From assembly GCF_902459465.1 (NCBI RefSeq), contig NC_047070.1, positions 14,021,656 to 14,085,655 on the forward strand: a stretch of 64,000 nt of DNA, written 5' to 3'. The notes under the pieces are model-generated. The model ran no database searches. It was not told the origin of the DNA and worked only from the letters and a program-made list of their open reading frames with translations. A program made the translations under genes and the position numbers. Below, in pieces: positions 48,401 through 58,398 of the stretch. The stretch's first letter is position 1. Each line of letters starts with the position of its first letter. This DNA comes from Asterias rubens. Lineage: Eukaryota > Echinodermata > Asteroidea > Forcipulatida > Asteriidae.

Positions 48401-51080
48401 TCCGATTGAGTCATTTTTAATTATTTTGTTTTACCTTTGAAACCTCTTTTACCTTTTGAAACCTTTCAGAGGAGCCCGGCAACTACAAACACATCAAAAT
48501 TATTTAAAATTTTATTCATATTTAAAAAATGTATTTAAATGCTATATTGATTGAAATATGTTTTAACTGAGAGACCTGCAAAATAAAAAGCATGAGGGGA
48601 CACAGGGTGCCAGACTAGACTGCACATTAGGTTGTGCTACGTTTGGCCACAAAACGGCTATCAGCAAGTCACTCTCTCAATACAGCCTTGATTTTTACCA
48701 ACCCTATTCATTGCCCTTAAACTTTGACCTTAGATTGATCAATTTAATTTACTGTTGTTTCTTTACATACTTTGGTGAGAATCAAAGTCCCAGATAGTGG
48801 GGAAAGAAGAGCCATTATTATAAATAAATAATATAACATTTATTCTGATCCTTTTATGGAATAATGAAGGGCTTTGTCTACCAACTGACAGCACATAACA
48901 CATTACGCTTGTAGGTAGGTTCGCTTGGTATATACATGTACATGTCAACCATGAAGGTACACATTTCCATGGTCTGTTTAAAACAAAAATCACTCAAATA
49001 GAAAACATCTTCATCATCAGCCCATGTCATTTCACAGATACTTGAAGGCCTCTCCCAAACTATGCCAAGTATTCTGGGAATACCATCCTGCAAAGTATAA
49101 CTGAATAACAAGTACCTACTGTACCTCAACTCCCTTTTTGCAGAAGTAGAATACATCAGAAAACTGGAAGTTTTCTTTGCCGATACGTTCCACAGTTTGG
49201 TTGACAACTGATTTAACACCATCCGCTAGATGTTTGGTTGAGTCTTTTTCAATAAGAACTAAAATAGAAGATTCATGATGGAAATTATAAGCAAATTAAA
49301 ACTTTTGGAAAGTACAGTGTGTTATGGTCTAGTAATTCCACCTTCCACTTGCAACCTCGATCAAAACTAATTATCAAAGTATAAAGCAAAGTAACTCAAT
49401 TGTTTTAATCCTACATAAATGTAATGTAGATCTATGTTTTAAAATAAATGACCTGTAAAAAATTCATTTCAAAATGTGTTAGTGTTTTTCAGATATTGCA
49501 AAAAATCTGGAGCGATTATGTTCACGCAGAAAGAATAATCCGCAACCGATAAACACAATCTGAGAAACAGTTCATGCAGAAACGTTTCTCGAATTGAAAT
49601 TTTGTTGAGTCCCTCTCTCTAAAAACCACAAGACTTTAAAGGAAATTGTCTCAAAGTGATACAATTATCAACACCTGAGGTGTTTCTTACCAAGTAATTT
49701 TTTATGGTTATTAATTTGTGGAGTACCAAAAGATACGCAAGGTATCTGTGAAGATATTTTACACACAAATTAACACAATTATTTCAATAAAATTCAAAAC
49801 AGAGAAAGGTCATTCAAGTTCAACTCTCTGGTGTTTAAGTATATAAGTTTAGACTAACTCTAAAATTAGAAAAATACACAGACATTAGACGTTAAACTGA
49901 ATACCAAAGAGTCTCTTTGCCAAATACCAACCGTTTGCTGAGGACGCATTTGGAACAAAGATTTTCTCATCATCTCGTTTTTCTTCTTCATCATCATCCT
50001 ATTCAAAGAGAAAACATACAAGTCAAAGAATCAGCTAAAGTAAGTCTGCCAGCAGAGGAATAAATTAGAATTAACCTAATTTATTCCTCCATGGTAGTTG
50101 CGATAACGTAATTTAACCCTCCTCCCGACGGTGAAGAGGAGGAGGGTTACGTTATCGCAACTACAGCAATGGTGGTAGAGAACAATGGTCTACTTAATAG
50201 AATTTGCTTTAACCAACGTTTTTGTAAATTTATCAATATATTTTCTTCATCAATTATGTCATTTGACATTCATTCAATAAAAACAATAATATTAAAATAA
50301 CCCCTTGGCCTTGTGATGTTATTGCCCAATTAATACATGGCTCATCGAAGAATTTTATGCGGTTGGTCAGATTGACATCTACAATACAATACATCTATGA
50401 TAAAACTTGTCAAAAGCCTTTTCAGCATCTAGACAATGAGAAGACAATGAAGACATTTCAGTTTTAGAAGTGGGAGGAGAACCCCAGAGAATTGTTTCAG
50501 GGAAAACCCACAAAGTCAAGTAGGGACTGTAAAACCCAATCCACATAGTGCCCCCGCTAGGATTTGATTTAGTCTTAAATAAATAAAATACAAGCATGTG
50601 ATAAGTAAGTACTCCTAGAACTATTTCGGTTTCGTCCCGCTATCGTCTCCCGTAACAGGAGACGATAGCCGGACGAAACCGAAATAGTTCTAGGTAGTAA
50701 TAAGTAAGTAACTACTTCTAGAATTAGAAACTAGTTTCTAGAAGTAATAACTTATATTATAAGTAACTATCCATGAAAAAAGAGGAAAAGAGAAAACCTA
50801 GTGGATTGGCACTGGACAAATGGAGGTTGAACTATTAGTATTTAGTATTATTATTAAAACTTACCTCATGTCCAACACCTTGTTGATCAATCAATTCTGA
50901 ATCTGACTCGGGCTTTTGTCCAATTTGATAGCCAAGCTCAAACATTCGCAGAAGAAAGTTGATGTAGAAATGACGGATTCCCAGAGAAATGCCGAAACAT
51001 CCTGGTAGAACAATCAACATAACTAGACACGAGAATGGTGTCAAAAACAGCCCGAGTATGACAAACAATAACTGCTCCAT
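36499..51080 (-). CDS. Glycerol-3-phosphate acyltransferase, GPAT3/GPAT4 type (15 exons, complete)
   Basis: Exons: 51080-50865, 49998-49932, 49258-49125, 48376-48334, 44690-44636, 44420-44355, 42794-42720, 42380-42291, 41677-41587, 40791-40673, 39331-39276, 38354-38269, 37667-37539, 37182-37103, 36586-36499. Total 1395 nt, 464 aa, near human GPAT4 (456). The family transfers acyl-CoA to glycerol-3-phosphate, making lysophosphatidate at the ER. Acyltransferase motifs: I, NHTSPID with H262/D267; II, WFERSE around 304-309; III, FPEGT at 335-339; IV, INNTSVMQFKKGSFEIG then IYPVAIK to 366. An N-terminal hydrophobic segment (about 4-34) and two more (about 193-240) match the family's membrane topology. 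The start codon has a perfect Kozak context (GCCACCATGG). An acidic DDDEEE linker opens exon 2. Similarity does not separate GPAT3 from GPAT4; FYFCKKG and VWYLPPM fit either. Introns carry many MITEs. Confidence 0.95.
36695..37068. mobile_element. Family-1 MITE, orientation B, in GPAT intron 14
   Basis: TTAA-bounded. It lies between GPAT exons 15 and 14, 35 bp from exon 14. TTAAAGGCACTGTACACGTT to GTGTCCCCTGCCTTTAA. Confidence 0.8.
37842..38149. mobile_element. Family-1 MITE, left-truncated
   Basis: Starts inside the element (CAAAACATTGTGAGAAACGG) and runs to the TTAA right end. Lies in the GPAT intron between exons 13 and 12. Confidence 0.8.
38700..39200. repeat. Tandem duplication, 2 x 250 bp, in a GPAT intron
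   Basis: Two adjacent copies (about 38700-38949 and 38950-39199) differ at few positions and both end CATCAACCATTTAAATTTGA. Each keeps a 79-codon plus-strand open frame starting MFQFLSSSHLA, but nothing else suggests coding. The second copy stops about 75 bp from GPAT exon 11. Confidence 0.9.
39624..39797. mobile_element. TIR element, family 4
   Basis: TGCAGTTGATTTCAACAAAC faces an inverted TTGGGAAATCGGCTGC. Inserted next to a SINE-like tail (39785-39855, GGCGCGGTATAAATAC then ATT repeats). Confidence 0.7.
40035..40285. mobile_element. Family-7 TIR element, copy 2
   Basis: Ends CAGGGGTGAGA and TCTCTTCCCTG. Sequence follows the copy at 17017 throughout, including ATTGTCTGATTTTCTGCACC. Confidence 0.7.
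40530..40650. repeat. Inverted repeat / hairpin
   Basis: GCGTCTGCGTCCCATATCCA faces TGGATTGGGACGCAGAAGCGC around a GGCCTTCGGCC loop (about 40586-40596). Outer parts AAATACGAAATA and TTTTTTCGTATT also pair. Just 3' of GPAT exon 10 in the intron. Confidence 0.7.
40890..41169 (-). mobile_element. tRNA-derived SINE
   Basis: On the minus strand GTGTCGTGGCTGAGCGG (A box) precedes a B-box region around GTGTGGGTTTGGGTCC. The body contains CCGGTGTGCCTGGTTTG. In a GPAT intron. Confidence 0.7.
41297..41477. mobile_element. TIR element (GCCCGGTTCATACTTC ends)
   Basis: GCCCGGTTCATACTTCATGC faces GCAGGAAGTATGAACCGGGC, with inner inverted CGAAGCGAATTTG and GACGTCAA words. 181 bp, in the GPAT intron between exons 10 and 9. 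Confidence 0.85.
42950..43247 (-). mobile_element. tRNA-derived SINE, second type
   Basis: Minus-strand head GGTGGCATGGTTGGCTTG with B box GGTTCGGTTCCC, then a body with TTTCCTCCCTCGGG. Different from the GTGTCATGGCCGAG family. In a GPAT intron. Confidence 0.65.
43445..43636 (-). mobile_element. tRNA-derived SINE, partial
   Basis: Minus-strand GGTTAAGAGCACCATATTCA and GTGTGGGTTTGAGTCCCTG resemble the tRNA-like head of the SINE at 29826. The A box is degraded. Confidence 0.6.
43911..44293. mobile_element. Foldback MITE, family 2, copy 3
   Basis: TTAA to TTAA, palindromic, more diverged than copies 1 and 2 (the central TTTTTGACTCCCATAA arm is partly lost). It ends about 60 bp from GPAT exon 6. 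Confidence 0.8.
44993..45260. mobile_element. TIR element, family 3-like
   Basis: GGGCCCAATTTCATAGCGCT to TTACTGTAAAATTGGCCCC. The interior has inverted GTGCTTACAGTG and CTACGGTAAGCAC words. Confidence 0.6.
45487..45870. mobile_element. Family-1 MITE, orientation B
   Basis: TTAA-bounded, full length, well preserved; central hairpin around 45670-45710. Only about 200 bp from the orientation-A copy at 46066. Confidence 0.85.
46066..46456. mobile_element. Family-1 MITE, orientation A
   Basis: TTAA-bounded, full length. With the copy at 45487 it forms a head-to-head pair in the same GPAT intron. Confidence 0.85.
46922..47095. mobile_element. TIR element, family 4
   Basis: GCCGTCGATTTCACAAAACT faces AACTCTTTGTGAAATCGACC. 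It directly abuts the family-1 element that follows. Confidence 0.75.
47092..47435. mobile_element. Family-1 MITE, left part shortened
   Basis: Starts CTGGACACTATTGGTAATTG without the usual TTAA, fused to a family-4 element, and lacks about 40 bp after GACCA. The right end is intact except TTATG in place of TTAA. Confidence 0.75.
47931..48306. mobile_element. Family-1-like MITE, third end type
   Basis: TTAA-bounded with ends TTAAAGCCATTGGACCCTTT and AAAGGGTCCAAAGGCTTTAA. The interior shares the CCGATTGAGCCTAAATTTTC segment. It ends 28 bp from GPAT exon 4. Confidence 0.7.
49490..49760. mobile_element. Diverged relative of the chimeric element at 3111
   Basis: GGAGCGATTATGTTCACGCA and GAGAAACAGTTCATGCAGAA segments, then TTCTTACCAAGTAATTTTTT. 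No clear termini. Confidence 0.4.
50092..50166. repeat. Inverted repeat, about 34-bp arms
   Basis: TGGTAGTTGCGATAACGTAA with TTTAACCCTCCTCC faces GGAGGAGGGTTACGTTATCG and CAACTACAG around a short CGACGGTGAAG loop. In GPAT intron 1. Confidence 0.85.
50612..50695. repeat. Near-perfect hairpin, about 37-bp arms
   Basis: CCTAGAACTATTTCGGTTTC on the left is the complement of GAAACCGAAATAGTTCTAGG on the right; the arms continue through GTCTCC/GGAGAC to a CGTAACA loop. In GPAT intron 1, about 170 bp from exon 1. Confidence 0.9.
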
Positions 51081-51669
51081 GGTGGCCGGGTAGTGTCTTC
51101 AGTCGTTCGTTCGGTAAACTCAACTGTCGAGTCGTGTAGTTATTTTACAACGAACTTGGTCCCTAAAAAGGTGTAAATGTAAGTCCCTTGCATTGGACTT
51201 CTCGAAAGAGCAGGAATTTAGTGGATGTCACACATGCATTCCATCCCTCTAGCTAGGAACTGACTAAAACCATTTAAATGAATGGAATAGCCGTTTCACA
51301 ATAAAAAGAAAGATTTCACATCATATCTGTGGGTGACCTTTACTTCTCTCACTGTTGATGATGAAATGAATTCTTCTTGTGGTTCGTGTGTGTTACGTGT
51401 GTGTACGTTTTGTGATGAGATCGAGTTTGATTAAAATCACGCGGTATAAGCATGCAGCGTGCTCTACCAACGGTTTCGTTTTATTCGATCGATCCCGTGT
51501 ATTGAATTATAAGGAACAAACGTAATGAAAAGTAATGATGACGGTTCCCTTTTCATTTCATAGTAATTTAATAACAAAATAAAAGGTGCCCAACTATTTG
51601 ACTGGTACTTGGTGCATTGTACACGGAAAAGTATGCGACTCTGTGGCAACCAACTAACTGTTATCCAAG
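51081..51669. promoter_or_regulatory. Bidirectional promoter region (GPAT / ATP5ME)
   Basis: The 589 bp separate two start codons pointing away from each other: GPAT at 51080 (minus) and the subunit e ATG at 51670 (plus). The interval must hold both 5' UTRs and promoters unless a non-coding first exon exists. The plus-strand start lies in CCAAGATGGCGCC, a match to the YY1-type AAGATGGCG motif often seen at the start of housekeeping and mitochondrial genes. No repeat element is recognised inside the interval. Confidence 0.6.
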
Positions 51670-54219
51670 ATGGCGCCCCTTCCAGTAGCAGTTTCGCCCC
51701 TGATCAAGGTAAAAAAACGTGAATTAAAGTCTTATTCAGAATAATTGTCGGTGGTTTTGACGTATATGTTGTTCCCACAACCATTTACTATCAGATACTG
51801 TGTTTACTTTACGCCAGTCATTGTTTAACGGGTCTTTAATCTGACATTTATCTTGAAAAAAGTCGTTCGCACTGACGACGACTCGTGACTGGCTGCGCCG
51901 TGTCTGCACTGCCACTGCACTCTGGCTGCCGTAACTGCACTGGCACTGCAGTACTGCACTGGCTGTCTGGTGTCGGCTGCATGTTGTGTACATACATTAC
52001 ATGTCTGCACTACTACGTCCTTGTATATTAACGCAACTAGCTGGGACGACGCCGCCGCGGTCCAGCAGTAAGATTAGATAGAATGGGGGGGGGGGGGGGG
52101 GGGGGGGCGTGGGGGTGCATACTGTATCTGTCTGTGTCAAGAAGAAGTCAACTCAAGGCCCAAGAGCAGGCAAGATGAGTAACACTAACAAGGGTTGAAA
52201 TGTGAAATGTGACGCCATTTTTATATAATTTAGCCAGCATGAACAAGCAACTCTAACTTTGATTTTGAATTTGTTGGAATGTTGCTATTTGTTGATGCAA
52301 CAGTCAACGGATCAACAACAAACTACAAAAGGAGTGCAAACAATAATTACATTTTAATGGCCATTGAAATTGAAGTTGATATACTAAAAGATTTCCAGCC
52401 TGCAATCACTTGTTACCTCTTTTAAAAAGAAATATCTCATTTGTCAATCATTTGCCACTGGCACTGCTTTTTCATTTGTTATGCAATTTATTTCATAACA
52501 ATCAAAAAGTGCTGGGAGATACAGGAAATTTTCCTTTGGTTTAAATCTTATGTATTGTATGGTTTACGTTTACGTTTTTTGTTCTTTTCAGTTTTCAAGA
52601 TATTCCGCATTGCTTGTTGGAATAGCATATGGCTCAAGAAGAAACAGTAAGTCTTTCTTCAGTATTGAATCTGAATTGAAATTAAAAAAACATTTGATAC
52701 TCGGGAATCAGCCCTCATTTCAGAAAAAAAAACATACCCTAAAAAATGACCTTCATCATCATCTAGCGGTCACAACTGAGATCCCATTAACAATGTCATG
52801 CCAGGAGTCTTTACTCTTTATCGTTCGATGTCTGGAGGGGACCTCCACTTCTGTTGATTTTAATTTGAAATCAAGTGTACAATGTAGATTAAATCTGGTT
52901 TGTACCTAAACAAAAGAAGGGGGGAGCATTGAGTGCATGTCTTGTCTTGTCTTTACTGCACAAACCGCCGCCACTGGGCTATAAACGTGCAGACCCTCAT
53001 GCATGCATGCTCCTACTCAAATTTTATATTTTCAAGGAGGGACTTAAAATTATTGCCGTCAGGGGCTGGTTTAACTTGTGGCGAGAGTGAGTTCCAGATT
53101 GGTATAGTTCTTAGATACAATGAGTAACGGTAGCAGTCTTTGTTTGATGAGATGGTGTTATAATGTAGGGTCTGGTTTTGAGGAGTTGTTGGTCTATTCT
53201 GTTGGTTGCAGCGAAGATTACTAATGTTAGACGGAGTTATGGAGTTCTTCTTATGACAGATCTACTCTTTCACATGGAAGAGATAAAGTTACCTTGAAAA
53301 AGGGGATGGGCATTGAGTGCCGACTCAGAATAGATTGTCTTATGAAGACAGATTTACTCTTTAACACAGAAGAACTAAAATTATCTTGAAAGACTTAGCA
53401 AGTTATTATCTTCCTTCATGATTATGTATTATTTCTTTTTTCTCTCCAACTAGAGAGTCATACAAAGAATGAAGCTGAATTACTGAGTTTGAAAGAACAA
53501 CGAAAAGAAGCAGAGGCTAAGCGAGCAGCTGTAGCTAAGGGTAAGAAGAAACCATTATAGGTTTGAGAAAAAGAGAAAGTTGACTAAAGTGGGATTTGAA
53601 TCAATGAGCGCTGGTTTAACGTGCCTCTGCTCTACAAACTGAGTTATTCAGGGCTTTATTTCATAGAGCTGCTAAAGCACAAAAGTAGCCAAGCACAACA
53701 AAATTATGCTTACTAGAATTTACCAGCCAATTTTCCATGTCACCATTTGTAACTAGTACCCTGCAAAGCAATATTTTCTGCTTAAACAGCTTCATGAAAT
53801 TCGGCCCGGGCCTATGTTGGTGGTCTCCCTATATTGTTCATACCTTTGTTGGGGGTGCCATTCAGAAGCCATACAGCCATTACAAAACTGCTGTGTTGCA
53901 ACCTGGATACAACCTGGAAAGCGGAAGCCCGCAAGGAATTTTCAAACTGACTGGGTAAAATCCCAAATCCCTAATAATTACATAGAATTTAAGCAAAATT
54001 GTTCCTGATCATAGCGATTTGTAGAGAACCTCGCTTGGAATGACCACCCATTCTCTGAATTGACAAAGTTCTTGTTGTCATGAGTCGCTATCATCAGTTG
54101 ATTCTTGGCATGACTAGATGGTTATCATAGATTTGAATTCCAATCAAAGGAACTGATGGTGACTCTATATATTACTTTAAATTTCAGAATCTCCAGCGAG
54201 TGACTCAATCTTTGCATAG
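51670..54219 (+). CDS. ATP5ME: ATP synthase membrane subunit e, mitochondrial (4 exons, complete)
   Basis: Exons 51670-51708, 52592-52646, 53454-53540 and 54188-54219 join in phase to a 70-aa protein, matching the family's usual size (human 69 aa). The N-terminus, with VSPLIK followed by RYSALLVGIAYGSRR, aligns with human VSPLIK...RYSALFLGVAYG. The tail is charged and helical (KEQRKEAEAKRAA), ending ASDSIFA where human has DDSILK. Subunit e is a small single-pass inner-membrane protein of the F1Fo ATP synthase that stabilises enzyme dimers and cristae. The G-rich GxxxG-type segment of the membrane helix is only partly kept (GIAYG). All splice sites are AG/GT; exon 3 begins after AACTAG. The gene is divergent from GPAT and convergent with the receptor gene at 58.4 kb. 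Confidence 0.95.
52084..52113 (+). repeat. Poly-G tract in ATP5ME intron 1
   Basis: An uninterrupted run of more than 20 G followed by CGTGGGGG, about 380 bp after exon 1. Could form G-quadruplexes; its length may also be a sequencing estimate. Confidence 0.8.
53650..53810. mobile_element. TIR element, family 3, degraded
   Basis: CAGGGCTTTATTTCATAGAG faces CTTCATGAAATTCGGCCC with TGCTTA motifs between. In ATP5ME intron 3. Confidence 0.5.
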
Positions 54220-55464
54220 AGATGACAAGAATCTAACCTCAAGTATTTCAAGATGGACGGGTCCCAATCATGACTGCTTACCACCGGAGGGGCAAACTAC
54301 ACAAGCAGAATCAACAGTTTGACATCACAGTCATTACTGCCTACCAACAGAGGGGCACATTACACAAGGAGAGTCATTAGCTTTACATCACATTCACTAT
54401 CGTCTCCTGACTGGACTACTTCTCTTAATTTCAAAAGTAATTTTCAGTAATTTTCATTTATTATTTGGGAAAGACACATCTTGGAGTATTCTTCATTATT
54501 GACTTCTGTTTGATTGGGTTTAATCATCCATCACAGATGGTTTTCTTGCATTGATGGATCTTTGTGTGTGCAAATTGTTGTTATTATTATTGTTTTAATG
54601 GTTTACAAATAGAGACAGTTATTGTTGGAAAAGAGTGCATGCCCAATTGTTGAGTTAGCTTTGCATGTTCACCAAAAATGTTTTCTCAACTAACTTGTCC
54701 GAAAACCCCAAAAGTCAGAAATATATTCGGTCATCAAATAGAGTCATGTGGCTTGTCCAGCCATTTGTTAGTCATAATATGCTTTGAAAGTTTACAATAA
54801 GCTAATGTGATGTGAATATCACCAGTATAATAAGAAATTGATTCTGAAAAGACAGTAAAAATATTATAGAACATGGAACTACACAACTGTATGTGTGTAA
54901 TGCCTACTCAAATAATGACCTGATGAAATGACATAAACTTATTTCATAATGAGTAGCTTGATGTTTGCAGTCAGTTTGATGGTTTTCATTCCGATAACTG
55001 GTTCATACCGATATACCGAACATTCTAGATTGAATGTTCAAAGAATCAAGCACACTCAACATGCTGATAACCTTAGTAACTGTTTTCCTCTAATGGCAAA
55101 CTATTTGATAACGAACCCGTAATAGAGTTACTGCTTGAAGTTGCTGTGTTAAAAATTAATAGTTTTATTTGGTTGAAAATAGAAAATAAATTGACAACAT
55201 GAATCATTCTGACTGAAGGCGAGTGAATATTATTGGTTTGTTGATTTGACAATGTATCCTTTGTCAAAGGGGAGTCTGACCCCCAGAGGTTTTGTCCCCC
55301 GTAATGTGAAAGGAAACTAGCATAGGCTGAGCGAAGATGTTTCAAAAGAGGGCGCTATCAAAAGAAGCTTTTACATGGTTCGATGTATGGAGGGGAGGGG
55401 GAGGGGTATGGGGGGGGGGGTAGAGGGTATGCAATCTAAAAATTCTCTGGTCAAAATTGACCCG

Positions 55465-55625
55465 GATGTGCGTCCCAGGGGGCCAGACCCATCTCTGGGT
55501 CAGTTTGACCCGGAATTCGTATCAATGTGACCCGGAATCCGTGTCACTGACTAGAAGTCCGGGTCACATTGACACGGATTGCAGGTCAAACTGACCCAGA
55601 AATTGGTCTGGCCCCCTGGGGAGAC
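55465..55625. mobile_element. Foldback element built on TGACCCGG words
   Basis: CCCAGGGGGCCAGACCCATC faces GGTCTGGCCCCCTGG. Between them GGGTCAGTTTGACCCGGAAT and its inverse alternate, so the unit is a multi-hairpin. Confidence 0.7.
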
Positions 55626-55883
55626 TGTCACACCTGCATGGATTCAAAAATAGATGAACAATAATAGAAAGTCTATTGTTGTTGAATGGTGTTTATTTAT
55701 TCTCATACAATTTCCACAGAGACATTTAGTCACAAAACGAAAAGGTGATTACATACCGGTTACAATCACACGTGTAAGATGGTGTTCGTCTATAGTATAA
55801 ACGTGTACAAAGCGCAACGGGGCGTTACGTGTCATATCAGTATACTCAAAAAAAGTGTTTATGATGTTTACTTGAATATTATA

Positions 55884-57493
55884 CACATAATGAATGTTTA
55901 TGAGTGCAATGGTGCGAATATGTTCATGAGTTGAAAGATGGTATACACATAATGAATGTTTATGAGTGCAATGGTGCGAATATGTTCATGAGTTGAAAGA
56001 TGGAATGTTCTATTCAACGAGGCGGAGCCGAGTTGAATGGAACGTTCCAGCTTTCAACGAATGAACATATTCGCACCATTGCACGAATGAAAAACATTCA
56101 TTATTTGTTTTATATAACATCCAAGTAGAACTTTGTCATTTTGATTGAAAGAAACAACTTTCAAAACAAACAATTTCAACTGTAGAAGCCGAATGCTAGT
56201 AAATTTTTACTATGCCTTCTTGCAGTAACACCTGCTGCGTTACCAAAGACACGCGCACGCAGTGATGTTTTTACTCATCTTTTTCGTTCCATCCGAAAAG
56301 TACCATTGCACGCTGGCAGCGTGCCAGCGTGCAATGGTACTTTTCGGATGGAACGAACTGCCAGCGTGCAATGGTACTTTTCGGATGGAACGAAAAAGCA
56401 CGGCGAGTGACTCAGCGTGCAATGGTACTTTTATTTGCTATCACGTGACGGACAATCCTCCAATCAAATGGCAAGGATCTGCTTGGGTGTTATATAAAAT
56501 GTTTTATATAACACCCAAGCAGATCCTTGCCATTTGATTGGAGTATTGTCCGTCACGTGATAGCAAATAAATGTACCATTGCACGCTGAGTCACTCACCG
56601 TGCTTTTTCGTTCCATCCGAAAAGTACCATTGCACGCTGCCAGTGTGCAATGGTACTTTTCGGATGGAACGAAAAAGCCGAGTAAAAACATCACTGCGTG
56701 CGCGTGCCTTTAGTAACGCAGCAGGTGTTACTGCAAGGCATAAAAATAAGTAAAATTTCTAGCATTCGGCTTCTACAATTAAAAATTGTAGGCCTACGCT
56801 TTGTTTGTTTTGAAAGTTGTATCTTTCAATCAAAATGACAAAGATCTACTTGGATGTTATATAAAACAAATAATGAATGTTTTTCATTCGTGCAATGGTG
56901 CGAATATGTTCATTCGTTGAAAGCTGGAATGTTCCATTCAACTCGGCTCCGCCTCGTTGAATAGAACATTCCATCTTTCAACTCATGAACATTATTCGCA
57001 CCATTGCACTCATAAACATTCATTATGTGTATACTATTCAACGAGGCGGAGCCGAGTTGAATGGAACATTCCAGCTTTCAACGAATGAACATTTCGCACC
57101 ATTGCACGAATGAAAAACATTCATTATTTGTTTTATATAACATCCAAGTAGATCTTTGTAATTTTGATTAAAAGATACAACTTTCAAAACAAACAAAACG
57201 TAGGCCTACAATTTTTAATTGTAGAAGCCGAATGTTAAGTAATTATACTACCTTGCAGTAACACTGCTGCGTTACCAAAGACACGCGCACGCAGTGATAT
57301 GTGTTTACTCAGCTTTTTCGTTCCATCCGAAAAGTACTATTGCACGCTGGCAGCGTGCAATGGTACTTTTCGGATGGAACGAAAAAGCACGGTGAGTGAC
57401 TCAGCGTGCAATGGCACTTTTATTTGCTATCACGTGACGGACAATCCTCCAATCAAATGGCAAGGATCTGCTCGGGTGTTATATAAAATATAA
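55884..57493. repeat. Large palindrome with a third arm copy
   Basis: Two inverted arms of roughly 540-560 bp meet at about 56500 (TTATATAAAATGTTTTATAT). A third copy in left-arm orientation follows from about 57033 to 57493. Each arm holds smaller hairpins, including GTACCATTGCACGCTG and TTCGGATGGAACGAAAAAGC. The left edge has a direct duplication of about 57 bp (55884-56002). Confidence 0.9.
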
Positions 57494-58398
57494 TATTAGA
57501 CTTTCATTTTATTAAAAAGTGAAACTGAAGGGTCGTACCACTGGTACCAAGTTCATGACAACTATGTTATTTCGACAGACCTTATGTGCATGACTTCATT
57601 TTGAGAAAATGGCACTCTCCAGCAACAGTTTAAAAGTGGGTTGCTTGTTGGCCCATCCTCTGCGCCGCTTAAGCGTTTTCCGTTTTTTCATAAATTTTTC
57701 ATAAATTTTACTTCCAAGCTGGCGGCGTGATGACTATAGAGTGATGATGTATTGTATTCGATTCGAAAATTTAATTGAAGTAGGTTTTTCCTGGAAATTC
57801 GCTGTGTTGCTTATAGTACTTAAAGATGCTATGTCAGATTTTTGGCCGATTTGACCCAAACATTTTGATTTAAAATTCAATAGGTATTTTAATGGGGGTC
57901 GAGAAAGTTACAAGCTTTCATTTGAGTCATTGCTTGAAAAAGTCCGCCAATTATTAGTAGCAGTGAAATTAAGTGCTCAAAATTAGTTTTTGTCGGGATC
58001 CCGACAATATATCACGCGACCAATTCTTATGTTTTTATAAGAAACATTTTAAATTTTGTCATGGTTCCTAACTTTTTTCGTTAGAGCGGGTTATACTCTT
58101 TGAAATACGATTCACTCCAAAAAATCTATTTTTTTAATGTTTGGGGCCAAGAATCTGACATAGCAACTTTAAAATTGTTGACGTCACACGAAGGCTTCTC
58201 TCTATTGTGCATGAAACAGACACCATTTCAGTAAGCAGCATTTGAATGTTTCTTGCACGGTGCAGATAATATTAAAATCACGCTAAACAAAAGTACCATT
58301 CAACTTTGTCCAATAAATTGCGAATAATAAGTTTACTCTTGATCTTGAAGTAAAACAATAATTAATGTGCTTGAAGTTTATCCAATGTTGTGACTTAT

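Larger units (their letters stand above)
54220..58398. other. Intergenic region between convergent ATP5ME and receptor genes
   Basis: About 4.2 kb holding both 3' UTRs, a G-rich patch (55388-55421), a foldback element at 55465 and the large palindrome at 55.9-57.5 kb. No exon was recognised. No standard AATAAA was seen within the first several hundred bases after either stop codon. Confidence 0.6.

Noticed and set aside
48878..49222. 114-aa minus-strand frame
   Set aside because: It overlaps GPAT exon 3 (49258-49125) in a different reading frame; the GPAT frame there is confirmed by homology and splice phase.
51825..52010. Minus-strand frames around 51736-52010 as a gene upstream of GPAT
   Set aside because: They lie in ATP5ME intron 1 in low-complexity CTGCACTG sequence with no recognised domain.
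56262..57493. Several 60-91 aa open frames sharing FFVPSEKYHCTLAACNGTFRMERKS
   Set aside because: They are translations of the arms of the palindrome, appear on both strands, and have no recognisable domain or intron-exon context.
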